A stretch of 33,210 nucleotides of DNA, taken from positions 1-33,210 of the IMG/VR virus record IMGVR_UViG_3300007538_000097; one strand, written 5' to 3'. The notes under the pieces were generated by a model that was not told the DNA's origin, made no database searches, and saw nothing but the letters and a program-made list of their open reading frames with translations. This document shows positions 1 through 6,899 of this stretch, in pieces; positions within the stretch are counted from its first letter, which is position 1, and each line of letters begins with the position of its first letter. The position numbers and the translations under genes were made by a program. Origin of the DNA: a virus.

Positions 1-473
1 AATCTCTTAGCAGCATTTTTCACAGTTTTGAGTTCAGAACGTGCCATGGAATATTCATGATCTTTTTTAGTCTCTTCAGTAGTCACGTTAATTGCTTTCC
101 CTTTTCTGTCTGGATTTGGATCTTGACGATTCTTACGACGGAATGCTGCCTCCTCCTCATCTTTGGAGAGAGCACGCTTCATTTTGCTGGATCCACATTT
201 TGGTTTTGTGGTTTGACCTGGTTGCTTGGCACAAGGTTTACCAGCATATTTACCACCCAGTTGAACCCAACCAGGTTTTCCGTCAGATGACTTACTTTTA
301 CTAAACCAATCACGTAGAGAAGAATCTCCACTTTTATTTGCTTCATCAACAGTCGCACCATTTTCTTTACGGAGCATACCCTCAGGATCCACCATGAACC
401 CCTTAGGAATGGGTTTACATTCCTTATTGGTATAGCAGTAATATTGACCTGCTGGGCAACGTCCGTTTTTCAT
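1..473 (-). CDS. Cys-rich cyanophage protein, N-terminal part (cut by window edge)
   Basis: I read this frame directly: it starts at the ATG complementary to 471-473 and stays open for 157 codons to the left edge, so the C-terminus is missing. The N-terminus has a Cys cluster (GRCPAGQYYCYTNKECKPIP, C6/C13/C19). A second basic Cys segment follows around residues 70-115, with the GKPCAKQPGQ and KPKCGSSKM motifs and then FRRKNRQDPNPDRKGK. These segments resemble modules I know from uncharacterised cyanophage and other marine-phage proteins, where they recur in different combinations; I know no biochemical function. The spaced cysteines could bind metal, but that is inference. The start overlaps the stop of the preceding 51-residue gene as ATGA, which suggests translational coupling. 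The triplet just before the ATG in this frame is TGA, so the start cannot lie upstream. It lies downstream of a fibre gene in the virion block, so a structural or assembly role is possible. Confidence 0.8.
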   Translation of the reverse strand, partial: MKNGRCPAGQYYCYTNKECKPIPKGFMVDPEGMLRKENGATVDEANKSGDSSLRDWFSKSKSSDGKPGWVQLGGKYAGKPCAKQPGQTTKPKCGSSKMKRALSKDEEEAAFRRKNRQDPNPDRKGKAINVTTEETKKDHEYSMARSELKTVKNAAKR

Positions 474-625
474 TCAACTGGTTTAGATTTAGTTTGACCA
501 CCTGCTGCTCTTTTTTTACGTCCAGCACAGTGTGCTTTCTGAGAGAATCCCTTAGGATTTGAACAGTCAATACTCTTTTTATATTTATTAGACCAAGACT
601 CTTGGAATTGTTTAAAGGTTTTCAT
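470..625 (-). CDS. Small basic protein with NPKGFSQKAHCAGRKK module (51 aa)
   Basis: A 51-codon reading frame begins at the ATG complementary to 623-625 and ends in TGA at 470-472. Its centre reads SIDCSNPKGFSQKAHCAGRK, followed by a basic tail (KRAAGGQTKSKPVE). I recognise the CxNPKGFSQKAHCxGRKKR signature as recurrent in cyanophage proteins, often attached to longer polypeptides; its role is unknown to me. Two cysteines (C21, C33), a histidine (H32) and many Lys/Arg residues would suit a small nucleic-acid or metal binding element, but that is only inference. The start overlaps the fibre stop (ATGA) and its stop overlaps the next start (ATGA), so the three genes look co-translated. The frame is too short for many gene callers. 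Confidence 0.8.
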   Translation of the reverse strand: MKTFKQFQESWSNKYKKSIDCSNPKGFSQKAHCAGRKKRAAGGQTKSKPVE

Positions 626-2499
626 ACTTCCAGTGCAGTAAAGACTACTTTAAATGTTGTTGAATTTGCAGATGCTGGATATCCAAGTAATCTTAAAGAT
701 CCTCCACTAATATCAGAAGCAAAAGTTGCTATACCAATTGGTTGATTTATAGTTCCATACTCAGTCATATATGTGTCAGACCCATCATGTATAATATTAA
801 TAGTTGTCATATTATAATTGGATCCTTCAACAGCTTGAACTTGGAATTGTGCAGATCTATAAGTTGATGCACTTATTGACATCACAGTTGCTGCATCAGT
901 TGATGTAGTAGTTAAAATACCGGATTGAATGTCTCCTGCAATAAGTTCTAAATTAGTTGCGGAAACTGGAGCAAAAGTAAACTCACTTGATGAAGCATCA
1001 TATCGTAAAAATCTACCATCACCAAGATTAGATGTATCAACATCTGTCAAATCGACTAGAGCCGTTGATCCACTTAATGAGGTACTTGCAATACCAACCC
1101 ACTTTGTGCCGTTAAAGATAAGTAACTTATTTGTTCCTGTAGTTTGGTCAAAAGTAACATCATCAAGATCTTTGATGAATCCAGCACCACCACCACCAAT
1201 AGTAGCAATCTGTTGCTGAACCCTATTGATGAATAATCTGTAATGACTTGAAAGGTCGTCAAGTGTAGCAAACTTTTGATCCATTGGAGTTAATGGATCT
1301 CTTTGACCATCTACAGATTCTGGTTCACTTGGAGGTTCATTAAGCAATCCCTCCTGAATATTTTGAAGTTCTTTTTGCTCTTCTTTTATAGTTTTAACAA
1401 GATCAAAAAGTTGTTTAATATCGGATTTTACATAATCAATATCTTTATCATAATACTTTACTTCAGGAAGATTTGTAATTTCTTCTCTTAACTCAGTAAA
1501 ATACTTGAGAAGAAGTTCATCAGTTTTAACACTTTCTTGACTTACTTCTTTAAGTTCTTCTTTAATACTTTGCTTTAACTTATTATATTCACCAAGAATT
1601 TGTTTTTTTAACTTACGATCATCATCTTTAAACTCTTTGTGATACTCCCATATTTTCATGGAAGAATTGCGGAGTTCTTTCCAGATTTTATCTTTTTCTT
1701 CTCCTAATTTTTTATCAAGATCTTTTACTTCAGTTCCAAACTGGATTTTATTTTCAAAATTTGAAACTTCATTATCTTCTGAAATTTTCTTAAGATCAAT
1801 TCTTACACTTTCTCTCAGACTTTCAATAGTATCATTGACTTTTATAAAATCATCATCAATAACACTAAAAGTTTTACCAATCCAAGAAAAGTCTGGAACT
1901 TCGTTTACTTCATTTATCCAACTTGGAAACTTGGGGATAGATGCTTTTACAGCATCAATAGCTTCGCAGATTGCTTCAATCTCAGAATCATAATACTTGA
2001 CTTCTGGAAGATTTGCTACTTCAGTTTGAAGATTATCAATTCTATCTTCAATAGCATCAACTTGCTCATCATAATATTTTACTTCTGGTAAATCCTTGAC
2101 CTGTTCTCTAATAAGATCAATCTGATCACATATTGCTTCTACTTCCCTATCATAATATCTAACTTCTGGAAGACTACTAATTTGCTCAGAAAGTTCCTCA
2201 AGTTCTTTGTCGTAATATTTAATTTCTGGAATATCAGGAATTTCCTCTCTGATATTATTGATCATCCTGATCAATTCTGGCCATGGAGGAACAATATCTT
2301 TTACCTCTGCAAAAGTTTCTCCATTTACATCTTGTATAGTTTGTGTTGCTTCAATTAATATCTCTTTTTCTTTCTCAATGTAATCTTCAACAGAAGGGAG
2401 TTCCTCTGCATTCTCTTCTGTGAGATAATCATTAATTGATGGCAAGTTGCTGTTATCTTCAGCAAAATCTTCAATAGAAGGTAAATCTTCCTTAGACAT
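622..2499 (-). CDS. Coiled-coil tail fibre / virion structural protein (625 aa)
   Basis: This is an elongated fibre-type protein. Three copies of LPS(I/V)xD(F/Y) occur at residues 6, 19 and 34. Proline-punctuated coiled-coil repeats follow, starting IPEIKYYD at 90 and LPEV(K/R)YYD at 110, 137 and 164, with another copy near 343. The full repeats are 27 residues long and the first is 20, one heptad shorter. Between about 200 and 390 the chain is highly charged and helical. From about 440 it becomes a glycine/beta-rich shaft: a GGGGAG hinge, then DLDDV...LLIFNGTKWVG and DLTDVDTSNLGDGRFLRY, familiar as tail-fibre repeats. The last 80 residues (STYRSAQFQVQ...HDG...EYGTI...ISGGSLRLLGYPASANSTTF) match the C-terminal domain I know from cyanophage fibres. 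No receptor can be assigned. It sits immediately after gp16, where T4 has gp17. The start follows a late-promoter-like box by 45 bases. Confidence 0.85.
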   Translation of the reverse strand: MSKEDLPSIEDFAEDNSNLPSINDYLTEENAEELPSVEDYIEKEKEILIEATQTIQDVNGETFAEVKDIVPPWPELIRMINNIREEIPDIPEIKYYDKELEELSEQISSLPEVRYYDREVEAICDQIDLIREQVKDLPEVKYYDEQVDAIEDRIDNLQTEVANLPEVKYYDSEIEAICEAIDAVKASIPKFPSWINEVNEVPDFSWIGKTFSVIDDDFIKVNDTIESLRESVRIDLKKISEDNEVSNFENKIQFGTEVKDLDKKLGEEKDKIWKELRNSSMKIWEYHKEFKDDDRKLKKQILGEYNKLKQSIKEELKEVSQESVKTDELLLKYFTELREEITNLPEVKYYDKDIDYVKSDIKQLFDLVKTIKEEQKELQNIQEGLLNEPPSEPESVDGQRDPLTPMDQKFATLDDLSSHYRLFINRVQQQIATIGGGGAGFIKDLDDVTFDQTTGTNKLLIFNGTKWVGIASTSLSGSTALVDLTDVDTSNLGDGRFLRYDASSSEFTFAPVSATNLELIAGDIQSGILTTTSTDAATVMSISASTYRSAQFQVQAVEGSNYNMTTINIIHDGSDTYMTEYGTINQPIGIATFASDISGGSLRLLGYPASANSTTFKVVFTALEV

Positions 2500-2543
2500 T
2501 TTATTAGTAACCTTAGTACTTCGGGATTTCTCTCCCTTTCATA

Positions 2544-2975
2544 TTATTTAGGATCTTCCTTTAGTCCGTCCTTTAACATTTTTGCCAGTTCCGCAGTCGA
2601 TCCAACAAATAATGCATTGTTAACTGTTGATGGTCCGCGGACTTGCTTCTCTTCTTCAACATCTTTTAGTTTTTTCTGAAGATCTAAAAGTTTATCTGTT
2701 GCATCTGCGACATTTTTAATTAACTGCCCAGCAACTTCATATGCTCTTGGCATTTCACTTTCTTGTGCAAGTTCAAGAATACCATTGATTGCTTCCTGAC
2801 CCTTTTCTATAAGAGAGTATAAATTACCTCTTGTATAATTATAATCTTTTCTAATATCATCAACAGAATCTTTTATTTTATCAATTTTCTTTTCTACAAC
2901 TTCTGGATGAACAATATCATCTGAAGTGTTGAAAGTTTCATTTAATTCATCAAAACTTTTTGTCATTTTCATCAT
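2544..2975 (-). CDS. gp16: gp16, terminase small subunit (DNA packaging)
   Basis: The protein has 143 residues; T4 gp16 is a little longer at 164. T4-family small terminases regulate the large subunit gp17 and load concatemeric DNA for packaging into proheads. The chain is almost wholly helical, with a central segment (YTRGNLYSLIEKGQEAINGI...AYEVAGQLIKNVADATDKLLDLQKKLKDVEEEK, residues about 46-110) that I recognise as the conserved gp16 core with its coiled-coil pair. The position directly after gp15 matches T4 order. Its start overlaps the gp15 stop as ATGA, so translation is probably coupled. Three methionines (MMKM) make the exact start uncertain by up to three residues, and no strong Shine-Dalgarno is seen. 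Unlike T4, gp17 does not follow immediately; a fibre gene does. Confidence 0.85.
   Translation of the reverse strand: MMKMTKSFDELNETFNTSDDIVHPEVVEKKIDKIKDSVDDIRKDYNYTRGNLYSLIEKGQEAINGILELAQESEMPRAYEVAGQLIKNVADATDKLLDLQKKLKDVEEEKQVRGPSTVNNALFVGSTAELAKMLKDGLKEDPK
2545..2552 (-). promoter_or_regulatory. Late-promoter-like box before the fibre gene
   Basis: The minus strand reads CCTAAATA, close to the T4-type late promoter core TATAAATA. It overlaps the gp16 stop codon and lies 45 bases before the fibre ATG. The same arrangement of a box at the upstream stop codon occurs before gp15, gp13, gp8 and gp25. No transcript data are available, and the motif is short in AT-rich DNA. Confidence 0.4.
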
Positions 2976-3970
2976 AACGAACCACTAAATCCAAAATCAT
3001 CTCCCTCTGGGATAAGAGCATCATCTGCTGCAGTAATAGTGTAAATTGGTTCACCATTAAGGTGATCTGTGATGGTTGTATTATCTGCTCCTCTAACAAC
3101 TGTAAGTTTGTTTCCAGAGATAGACTTGATAAACAACTCTTCTCCATTAAGATCAATATATGTTTTTGCAGTAAGACCACTGGCATCTGCAACTTCAAAG
3201 ATGGTTGTTGTTTTTGATATGTCTTTTGCCAGTGTTGTTACTGGATCTCCAGTATAAGACTTAATTGCTCTTGGTTCTGAAGAGTAAGATACTTCTCTTG
3301 TAGTATTTGTAATATCTGTGCCAGTAAGATAGCTGACAGTAGCCTTTTTGATAATATCTTTGGTAGCACTGCTTGTAGGACCAAACAGATATGTTTTTGC
3401 AGTAAACCTTAAAGTATAAAGAAGAACTCTTCTTTGACTAAAATCTCCTTCATAATCATCCTGCATCGTGATATTTTCTAACACGATTGGAATGTCTCTT
3501 TTTTCTTGAATTGCCTCCACCAGTTCAACGGTTAAGTTATATGCTGGTTGAAAATATGGTAAAATTTGTTCAACAATTTGAAGTGCATCATCATTGAGTT
3601 TACTCATGATGGACAACTCAAACTGCATATTGTATGGAACTGGCATATATGACTTTTTAGACTCAGTTCCGTCGTTTGGATCTTTTACAGTAAAAGTCGA
3701 TGTGGTTGTTACTTTTCTGCTTGGATCATAAGTCAACCCAATAAATTCAAAAGACATTCTGGGTAAAGTAACGGCAAAAGGTTTGTTCAGATCTGGAGAT
3801 TGATTAATTCTTGCCAAAAACTTTTGAGTAGGACCATATGCAAGAGGAACTTTTACAACACTAACAACGTTGTCAGAAGAGTCCTGATGTTTAATTGAAA
3901 TATTATTGAAGAGTGTGCCAAAAGATATAATGGTTCTCCTCAAAATTTCGTTGTAAAAATACTCAAACAT
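2972..3970 (-). CDS. gp15: gp15, tail completion / sheath stabiliser, with C-terminal insert
   Basis: In T4, gp15 forms the terminal ring at the top of the tail, stabilises the sheath and joins the tail to the neck. The N-terminus (MFEYFYNEILRRTIISFGTL) and body (GPTQKFLARI, PRMSFEFIGLTYDPSRK, MPVPYNMQFELSIMSKLNDD, QILPYFQP, ENITMQDDYEGDF...LYTLRFTAKTYLFGP) are clearly cyanophage gp15. The length is 332 residues against 272 in T4. The excess sits near the C-terminus (about residues 243-318). There, ASGLTAKTYIDLNGEELFI, a GNKLTVVRGADNTT stretch and LNGEPIYTI interrupt the usual approach to the final DDFGF motif. That segment resembles modules in the baseplate proteins of this window. The start follows a 40-base gap with a hairpin and late-promoter-like box; the stop overlaps gp16 (ATGA). 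Confidence 0.88.
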   Translation of the reverse strand: MFEYFYNEILRRTIISFGTLFNNISIKHQDSSDNVVSVVKVPLAYGPTQKFLARINQSPDLNKPFAVTLPRMSFEFIGLTYDPSRKVTTTSTFTVKDPNDGTESKKSYMPVPYNMQFELSIMSKLNDDALQIVEQILPYFQPAYNLTVELVEAIQEKRDIPIVLENITMQDDYEGDFSQRRVLLYTLRFTAKTYLFGPTSSATKDIIKKATVSYLTGTDITNTTREVSYSSEPRAIKSYTGDPVTTLAKDISKTTTIFEVADASGLTAKTYIDLNGEELFIKSISGNKLTVVRGADNTTITDHLNGEPIYTITAADDALIPEGDDFGFSGSL

Positions 3971-3983
3971 TTCTAAGTCCTAC

Positions 3984-4005
3984 AATATCTTTATTTTAAG
4001 ATATT
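3984..4005. repeat. Perfect 8-bp inverted repeat in the gp14-gp15 gap
   Basis: AATATCTT and AAGATATT flank a six-base A/T loop in the 40-base gap between gp14 and gp15. The stem is pure AT except for one G:C pair and has no U-tract of terminator type. It sits between the late-promoter-like box and the gp15 ATG, so it would lie in the gp15 leader of a transcript from that box. It could be an RNA processing or stability element, or chance in AT-rich DNA. Confidence 0.4.
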
Positions 4006-4007
4006 TT

Positions 4008-4016
4008 TATTTAGGG
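4008..4016 (-). promoter_or_regulatory. Late-promoter-like box before gp15
   Basis: The minus strand reads CCCTAAATA, overlapping the gp14 stop codon and lying 37 bases before the gp15 ATG. It matches the CTAAATA form of the box found at other gene junctions here. It is assigned by similarity to the T4 late consensus and by recurrence, not by transcript data. Confidence 0.4.
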
Positions 4017-5465
4017 CATACCGAATGGGTTCTGTTCAGAGAAGTCTATAATTGCATCTGCTTCCGTTTCAATATTAATATTATCTGCAAATCCGTCATC
4101 TGCAGGATTAACATCAATCGTTCTTAATGCATACGATGCCCCAGATGTAGATCCAACAATGTTTTCTCCAACAGCAAATTCTCCAGATACGGTTGCAACT
4201 TCCAGAACACTGGTCGTAGAGTTCCAAACTCTAACTCTTGCGGTTGTTCCACTAGAAGATCCTGTTACAATTTCGTTGAACTGGAAAGTTCCAGATCCAG
4301 AACTTAATGGATTCGCAACAACAACTGTTGGTGCTACAGAGTATCCTGCACCAGTATTTGTCAAATAGATTGCAGAGATTGTTCCTGCAGTACTAACAAC
4401 TGCAGTTGCAGCAGCTGAAACTGTTGTAACTCCACTTTCAAATATTTCATTTGTAAATGTAATTGTTGGTGTTACGGTGTATCCTCCACCACCGGAGGTA
4501 ATTGTAATGATACCAACAACACCATCCCCAATAGTTGCTGTTGCTGCTGCACCTGCTCCACCTTCTCCTCCACCAATAAATCTAACACCGGGTGCAGAAG
4601 TATATCCAGATCCAGAAAGAGCTACATTAACTGCTTGAACTGATTGTAAACGTGGATTTGCATTAAGATTGCATACATTAATTCCACCAATCATGGTAGC
4701 AATACCGATGGCAGTCGTTCCACCTGTAGGTGCAGAGGAGACTCCAACTGTAGGAACACTACTGTATCCACCTCCTCTATTAGTAACAGTAAAGAATCTA
4801 ACACCACCATCAAAGATAGCTGCCGTAGCAGTTGCGGTCACTCCAGAACCAACAAGAGTAAGAGTTTGTGTTTGTCCCTGAATGCTGTTTATTCCATCTG
4901 CAGAAAGTCCATCATAATCACCATCCTCTCCTACAAGATTATTATCGATGTCTAAAACTCCAGTTGCAATAACCTCATCTTCAAGACGGAAGAGTTCGCA
5001 AGAAAGTTCATATACATAAAGACTTTGAAGTTGATAATATGGTCTTGCCCTCTCAACATCTTTTATTTCATAGATTCTATCATCCAGAGGAAACCAGATA
5101 AGATCCCCACCTTTTGGTCTAGTTGATAATTTTATGTTTGATTGATCTTCAATCAGAGGAGTTATATAATTTTCAAATCTCTCTTTTGATATTGTGAGTC
5201 TTATTTCTTCATTTACTTGAACACCGAATTTTGATAATAAAGCACCTGCTCCCTCATATTGATCAAAATTGTTGACATATGCCTCAAGAGGTAATGCCAT
5301 ATCAAATTTTGATTGCACTACCTCTCTTATAACGGTATTTTCTGTTAAATATTTTCTGGGAAGGTAAAAAACCTCAACACCATACATTCTCAGTTGTTCA
5401 TTAATTAAATCCTGAACAAGATTTTGCTCACCTTTTGTACCCTGAGTAAAAAATGGATTTAGCAT
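4011..5465 (-). CDS. gp14: gp14, neck protein, with large Gly-rich beta insert
   Basis: gp14 with gp13 forms the neck that joins head to tail after packaging. The first 160 residues are typical cyanophage gp14: MLNPFFTQGTKGEQNLVQDL, EVFYLPRKY, VNNFDQYEGAGALLSKFG, RPKGGDLIWFPLDDRIYEIK, PYYQLQSLYVYELSCELFRL. The C-terminus (INIETEADAIIDFSEQNPFG) is also typical. The length is 484 residues against 256 in T4. The difference lies at about 190-455: Ala/Gly/Thr/Val-rich repeats with GGGYSSVPTV, GSGYTSAPGV, GGGYTVTPTI and GAGYSVAPTV. Two 'GE.V.GS.SG' units (FQFNEIVTGSSSG and FAVGENIVGSTSG) follow. The same repeat types occur in the gp8 and giant baseplate proteins here. It starts four bases after the gp13 stop, with AGG in the last gp13 codons as a possible weak ribosome binding site. 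Confidence 0.88.
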   Translation of the reverse strand: MLNPFFTQGTKGEQNLVQDLINEQLRMYGVEVFYLPRKYLTENTVIREVVQSKFDMALPLEAYVNNFDQYEGAGALLSKFGVQVNEEIRLTISKERFENYITPLIEDQSNIKLSTRPKGGDLIWFPLDDRIYEIKDVERARPYYQLQSLYVYELSCELFRLEDEVIATGVLDIDNNLVGEDGDYDGLSADGINSIQGQTQTLTLVGSGVTATATAAIFDGGVRFFTVTNRGGGYSSVPTVGVSSAPTGGTTAIGIATMIGGINVCNLNANPRLQSVQAVNVALSGSGYTSAPGVRFIGGGEGGAGAAATATIGDGVVGIITITSGGGGYTVTPTITFTNEIFESGVTTVSAAATAVVSTAGTISAIYLTNTGAGYSVAPTVVVANPLSSGSGTFQFNEIVTGSSSGTTARVRVWNSTTSVLEVATVSGEFAVGENIVGSTSGASYALRTIDVNPADDGFADNINIETEADAIIDFSEQNPFGMP

Positions 5466-5469
5466 GAGA

Positions 5470-6315
5470 TCAACCTATCATGTCTAATGGGGGAAGTTCA
5501 TATGTATTAGACATTTGTTCTCTGATGATTTCCAAATCTTTCTCTGCGTCATCATATATTTGCCTTCCATTAAGTTCTATTCCTCCAGGAAGTTTGACTC
5601 CTTGAAACTTAATTAAGTTTTGTCCCCACTGTCTTTTTACAAGTGCTGTCAAATATTTCTTGAGGAAAGAGTCATTCCAAACTCTTGAAAAATCATTTGG
5701 ATCAAGAAGTCTATAGCAATCAATAATTATATAATCATCCTTTACAACTGATCCCCAATCAATATCCAGATATAATCTATCCTGCCTCTTATTAAATCTT
5801 ATCATTTTTTCAGTGTTTAACAGAAAATCCATATCTTCAAGAAATGTTCTGGTCATAGCATATGTTAAGATCTCAGTAGATCCCCAATAGTATATGTCAT
5901 TTAAAAACATTTGATATTTAACACTAAACATATTGTTTGTTACAGTGTTTGTTCCATCAAACTTGTATATTTTATTGATTCCAGTGATTGATGGAGGAAC
6001 CTGAAGATAGTTGCTATTTTCTTCAAAAGAAAATGTTACTGAAGAACCATCAATTGTGGATGATGCGGTTGTAGTTACAATTCCAACTGCTTTATCATTT
6101 CCTCTTGATCTTCCTCTATCAATATCTTCTTGAGTTATCTTATATTTTAGAAAAGTTTGCACTACACCATCAAAATGTCTTTCATGAAAATATTGTAATG
6201 CGTCATCAACCAGATCATCCATTTGCTCATCGGCAACATTAATCTCAAGCACTGGAGCACCCAGTTGCCTTTTGCAATAGTTGATTAAATCTGTTCTACT
6301 TGCTGGTTGTGCCAT
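5470..6315 (-). CDS. gp13: gp13, neck protein
   Basis: This is the head-completion/neck protein that, with gp14, closes the portal vertex and forms the tail docking site in T4-like phages. At 281 residues it is slightly shorter than T4 gp13 (309). The N-terminus (RTDLINYCKRQLGAPVLEIN, then DDLVDDALQYFHERHFDG) and the segments MFLNDIYYWGSTEILTYAMT and CYRLLDPNDFSRVWNDSFLK, followed by KYLTALVKRQWGQNL, are the signature I recognise for cyanophage gp13. Unlike gp14 and gp15, it carries no evident Gly-rich module insertion. The ATG lies in AATAAATG just downstream of a 16-base palindrome; the only Shine-Dalgarno-like bases (AGGA) are rather far upstream. gp14 starts four bases after its stop. Confidence 0.9.
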   Translation of the reverse strand: MAQPASRTDLINYCKRQLGAPVLEINVADEQMDDLVDDALQYFHERHFDGVVQTFLKYKITQEDIDRGRSRGNDKAVGIVTTTASSTIDGSSVTFSFEENSNYLQVPPSITGINKIYKFDGTNTVTNNMFSVKYQMFLNDIYYWGSTEILTYAMTRTFLEDMDFLLNTEKMIRFNKRQDRLYLDIDWGSVVKDDYIIIDCYRLLDPNDFSRVWNDSFLKKYLTALVKRQWGQNLIKFQGVKLPGGIELNGRQIYDDAEKDLEIIREQMSNTYELPPLDMIG

Positions 6316-6329
6316 TTATTCACAAGTTT

Positions 6330-6345
6330 CCTAAATGTATTTAGG
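6330..6345 (-). promoter_or_regulatory. Palindromic late-promoter-like box before gp13
   Basis: The minus strand reads CCTAAATACATTTAGG, a perfect inverted repeat of CCTAAAT around AC, in the 31-base gap between the 126-residue gene and gp13. The left arm is the CCTAAATA box seen before other genes; the symmetrical right arm puts a second box on the opposite strand. It may be a late promoter, an operator-like palindrome or a small hairpin. Confidence 0.42.
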
Positions 6346-6346
6346 G

Positions 6347-6727
6347 TCAAGAAGAAACTGGATTGTAAACATAAACATTTCCACGAGCCAATGGATATGT
6401 TGTTGATCCAAGAGTAACTAATACATCATAAACATATCTTCCCTCTGTCAGATTTCTAGTTTGAGTATCCGTTAAAGAAAGATTCATTGTACCATCAAAA
6501 GCACTAGTAAATCCAACAGTAAATGCTGTTGTAATTCCGAGAGTGGCACCAACTGCAACACTCTTTGAAATTGCTGCTGATCCTGTGTAACTTGTCAAAT
6601 CAAATGCCGCACTTGATGTAGTTTTTACATTAAACGTGGCAGAAAAATCTGTTCCACCATATATTGTCAGATTAACTCCATATGGAACTCCAGAGGTTGG
6701 GTCAAAAGTAATCGTTTTAGTTGCCAT
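6347..6727 (-). CDS. Small beta-sandwich-like virion protein (126 aa)
   Basis: I recognise no named family with certainty. The sequence is Thr/Ser/Gly/Val-rich with alternating hydrophobic beta-strand patterns: an N-terminal ITFDPTSGVPYGVNLTIYGG, a middle DFSATFNV...LTSYTGSAAISKS, and MNLSLTDTQTRNLTEGRYVY followed by DVLVT near the C-terminus. Such ligand-like beta proteins are common as small head/tail decoration or baseplate-upper-type domains. In T4 the genes at this place, just before gp13, are gp12 and wac (fibritin); this one shows no coiled coil and is much smaller, so it is a positional counterpart at best. The start overlaps the stop of the 60-residue gene by 11 bases and is preceded by ATAGG as a weak ribosome binding site. 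Confidence 0.75.
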   Translation of the reverse strand: MATKTITFDPTSGVPYGVNLTIYGGTDFSATFNVKTTSSAAFDLTSYTGSAAISKSVAVGATLGITTAFTVGFTSAFDGTMNLSLTDTQTRNLTEGRYVYDVLVTLGSTTYPLARGNVYVYNPVSS

Positions 6728-6899
6728 TTGGAATACCTATAACCTGCATGGTTTCTTGTTGTTTATAATATAATTTACAAAATGCTTTTGCGATATTTCT
6801 CAATATATCTTTATCATCACAACTATCTATCTCAGAAGCAAGTTTAGTATATGCAAAACTTTTTGATAAATTTGTAAGTTCAATTTTATCTGGGTCCAT
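6717..6899 (-). CDS. Small conserved helical cyanophage protein (60 aa)
   Basis: The protein is short, acidic to neutral and helical, with the pattern DKIELTNLSKSFAYTKLASEID...ILRNIAKAFCKLYYKQQETM. I recall similar small proteins (IELTNLSKSF...LYxKQQETM) in the same region of cyanophage genomes, but no function is known to me. Its start is well supported: AAAGGAG lies seven bases before the ATG, inside the end of the previous gene, which it overlaps by 14 bases. Its own stop overlaps the 126-residue gene. This tight nesting in a virion operon suggests a small tail or assembly component, by inference only. Confidence 0.75.
   Translation of the reverse strand: MDPDKIELTNLSKSFAYTKLASEIDSCDDKDILRNIAKAFCKLYYKQQETMQVIGIPNGN

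Noticed and set aside
57-304. Plus-strand frames at the left edge with hydrophobic, membrane-like translations
   Set aside because: They are antisense to the Cys-rich gene whose recognisable motifs run through this stretch on the minus strand; the Phe/Trp/Leu richness mirrors Lys/Gln/Pro codons.
470-625. Programmed -1 frameshift joining the 51-aa gene to the left-edge gene, suggested by a run of seven A residues
   Set aside because: The downstream frame has a TGA triplet immediately before its ATG, so an upstream frameshift would terminate there. The ATGA overlap and own ATG explain the arrangement better.
2950-3198. 82-codon minus-strand frame overlapping gp15 and gp16
   Set aside because: It lies in another frame of two well-supported genes and has a Leu/Gln-rich, shadow-like composition.
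4500-4900. Reading the GxGYxxxP repeats of gp14 as collagen-like Gly-X-Y
   Set aside because: Glycines do not occur at every third residue; the pattern is an alternating beta-strand and turn repeat.
6347-6727. Assigning the 126-aa protein as wac fibritin because of its position before gp13
   Set aside because: It has no coiled coil and only beta-strand patterns; position alone is not enough.
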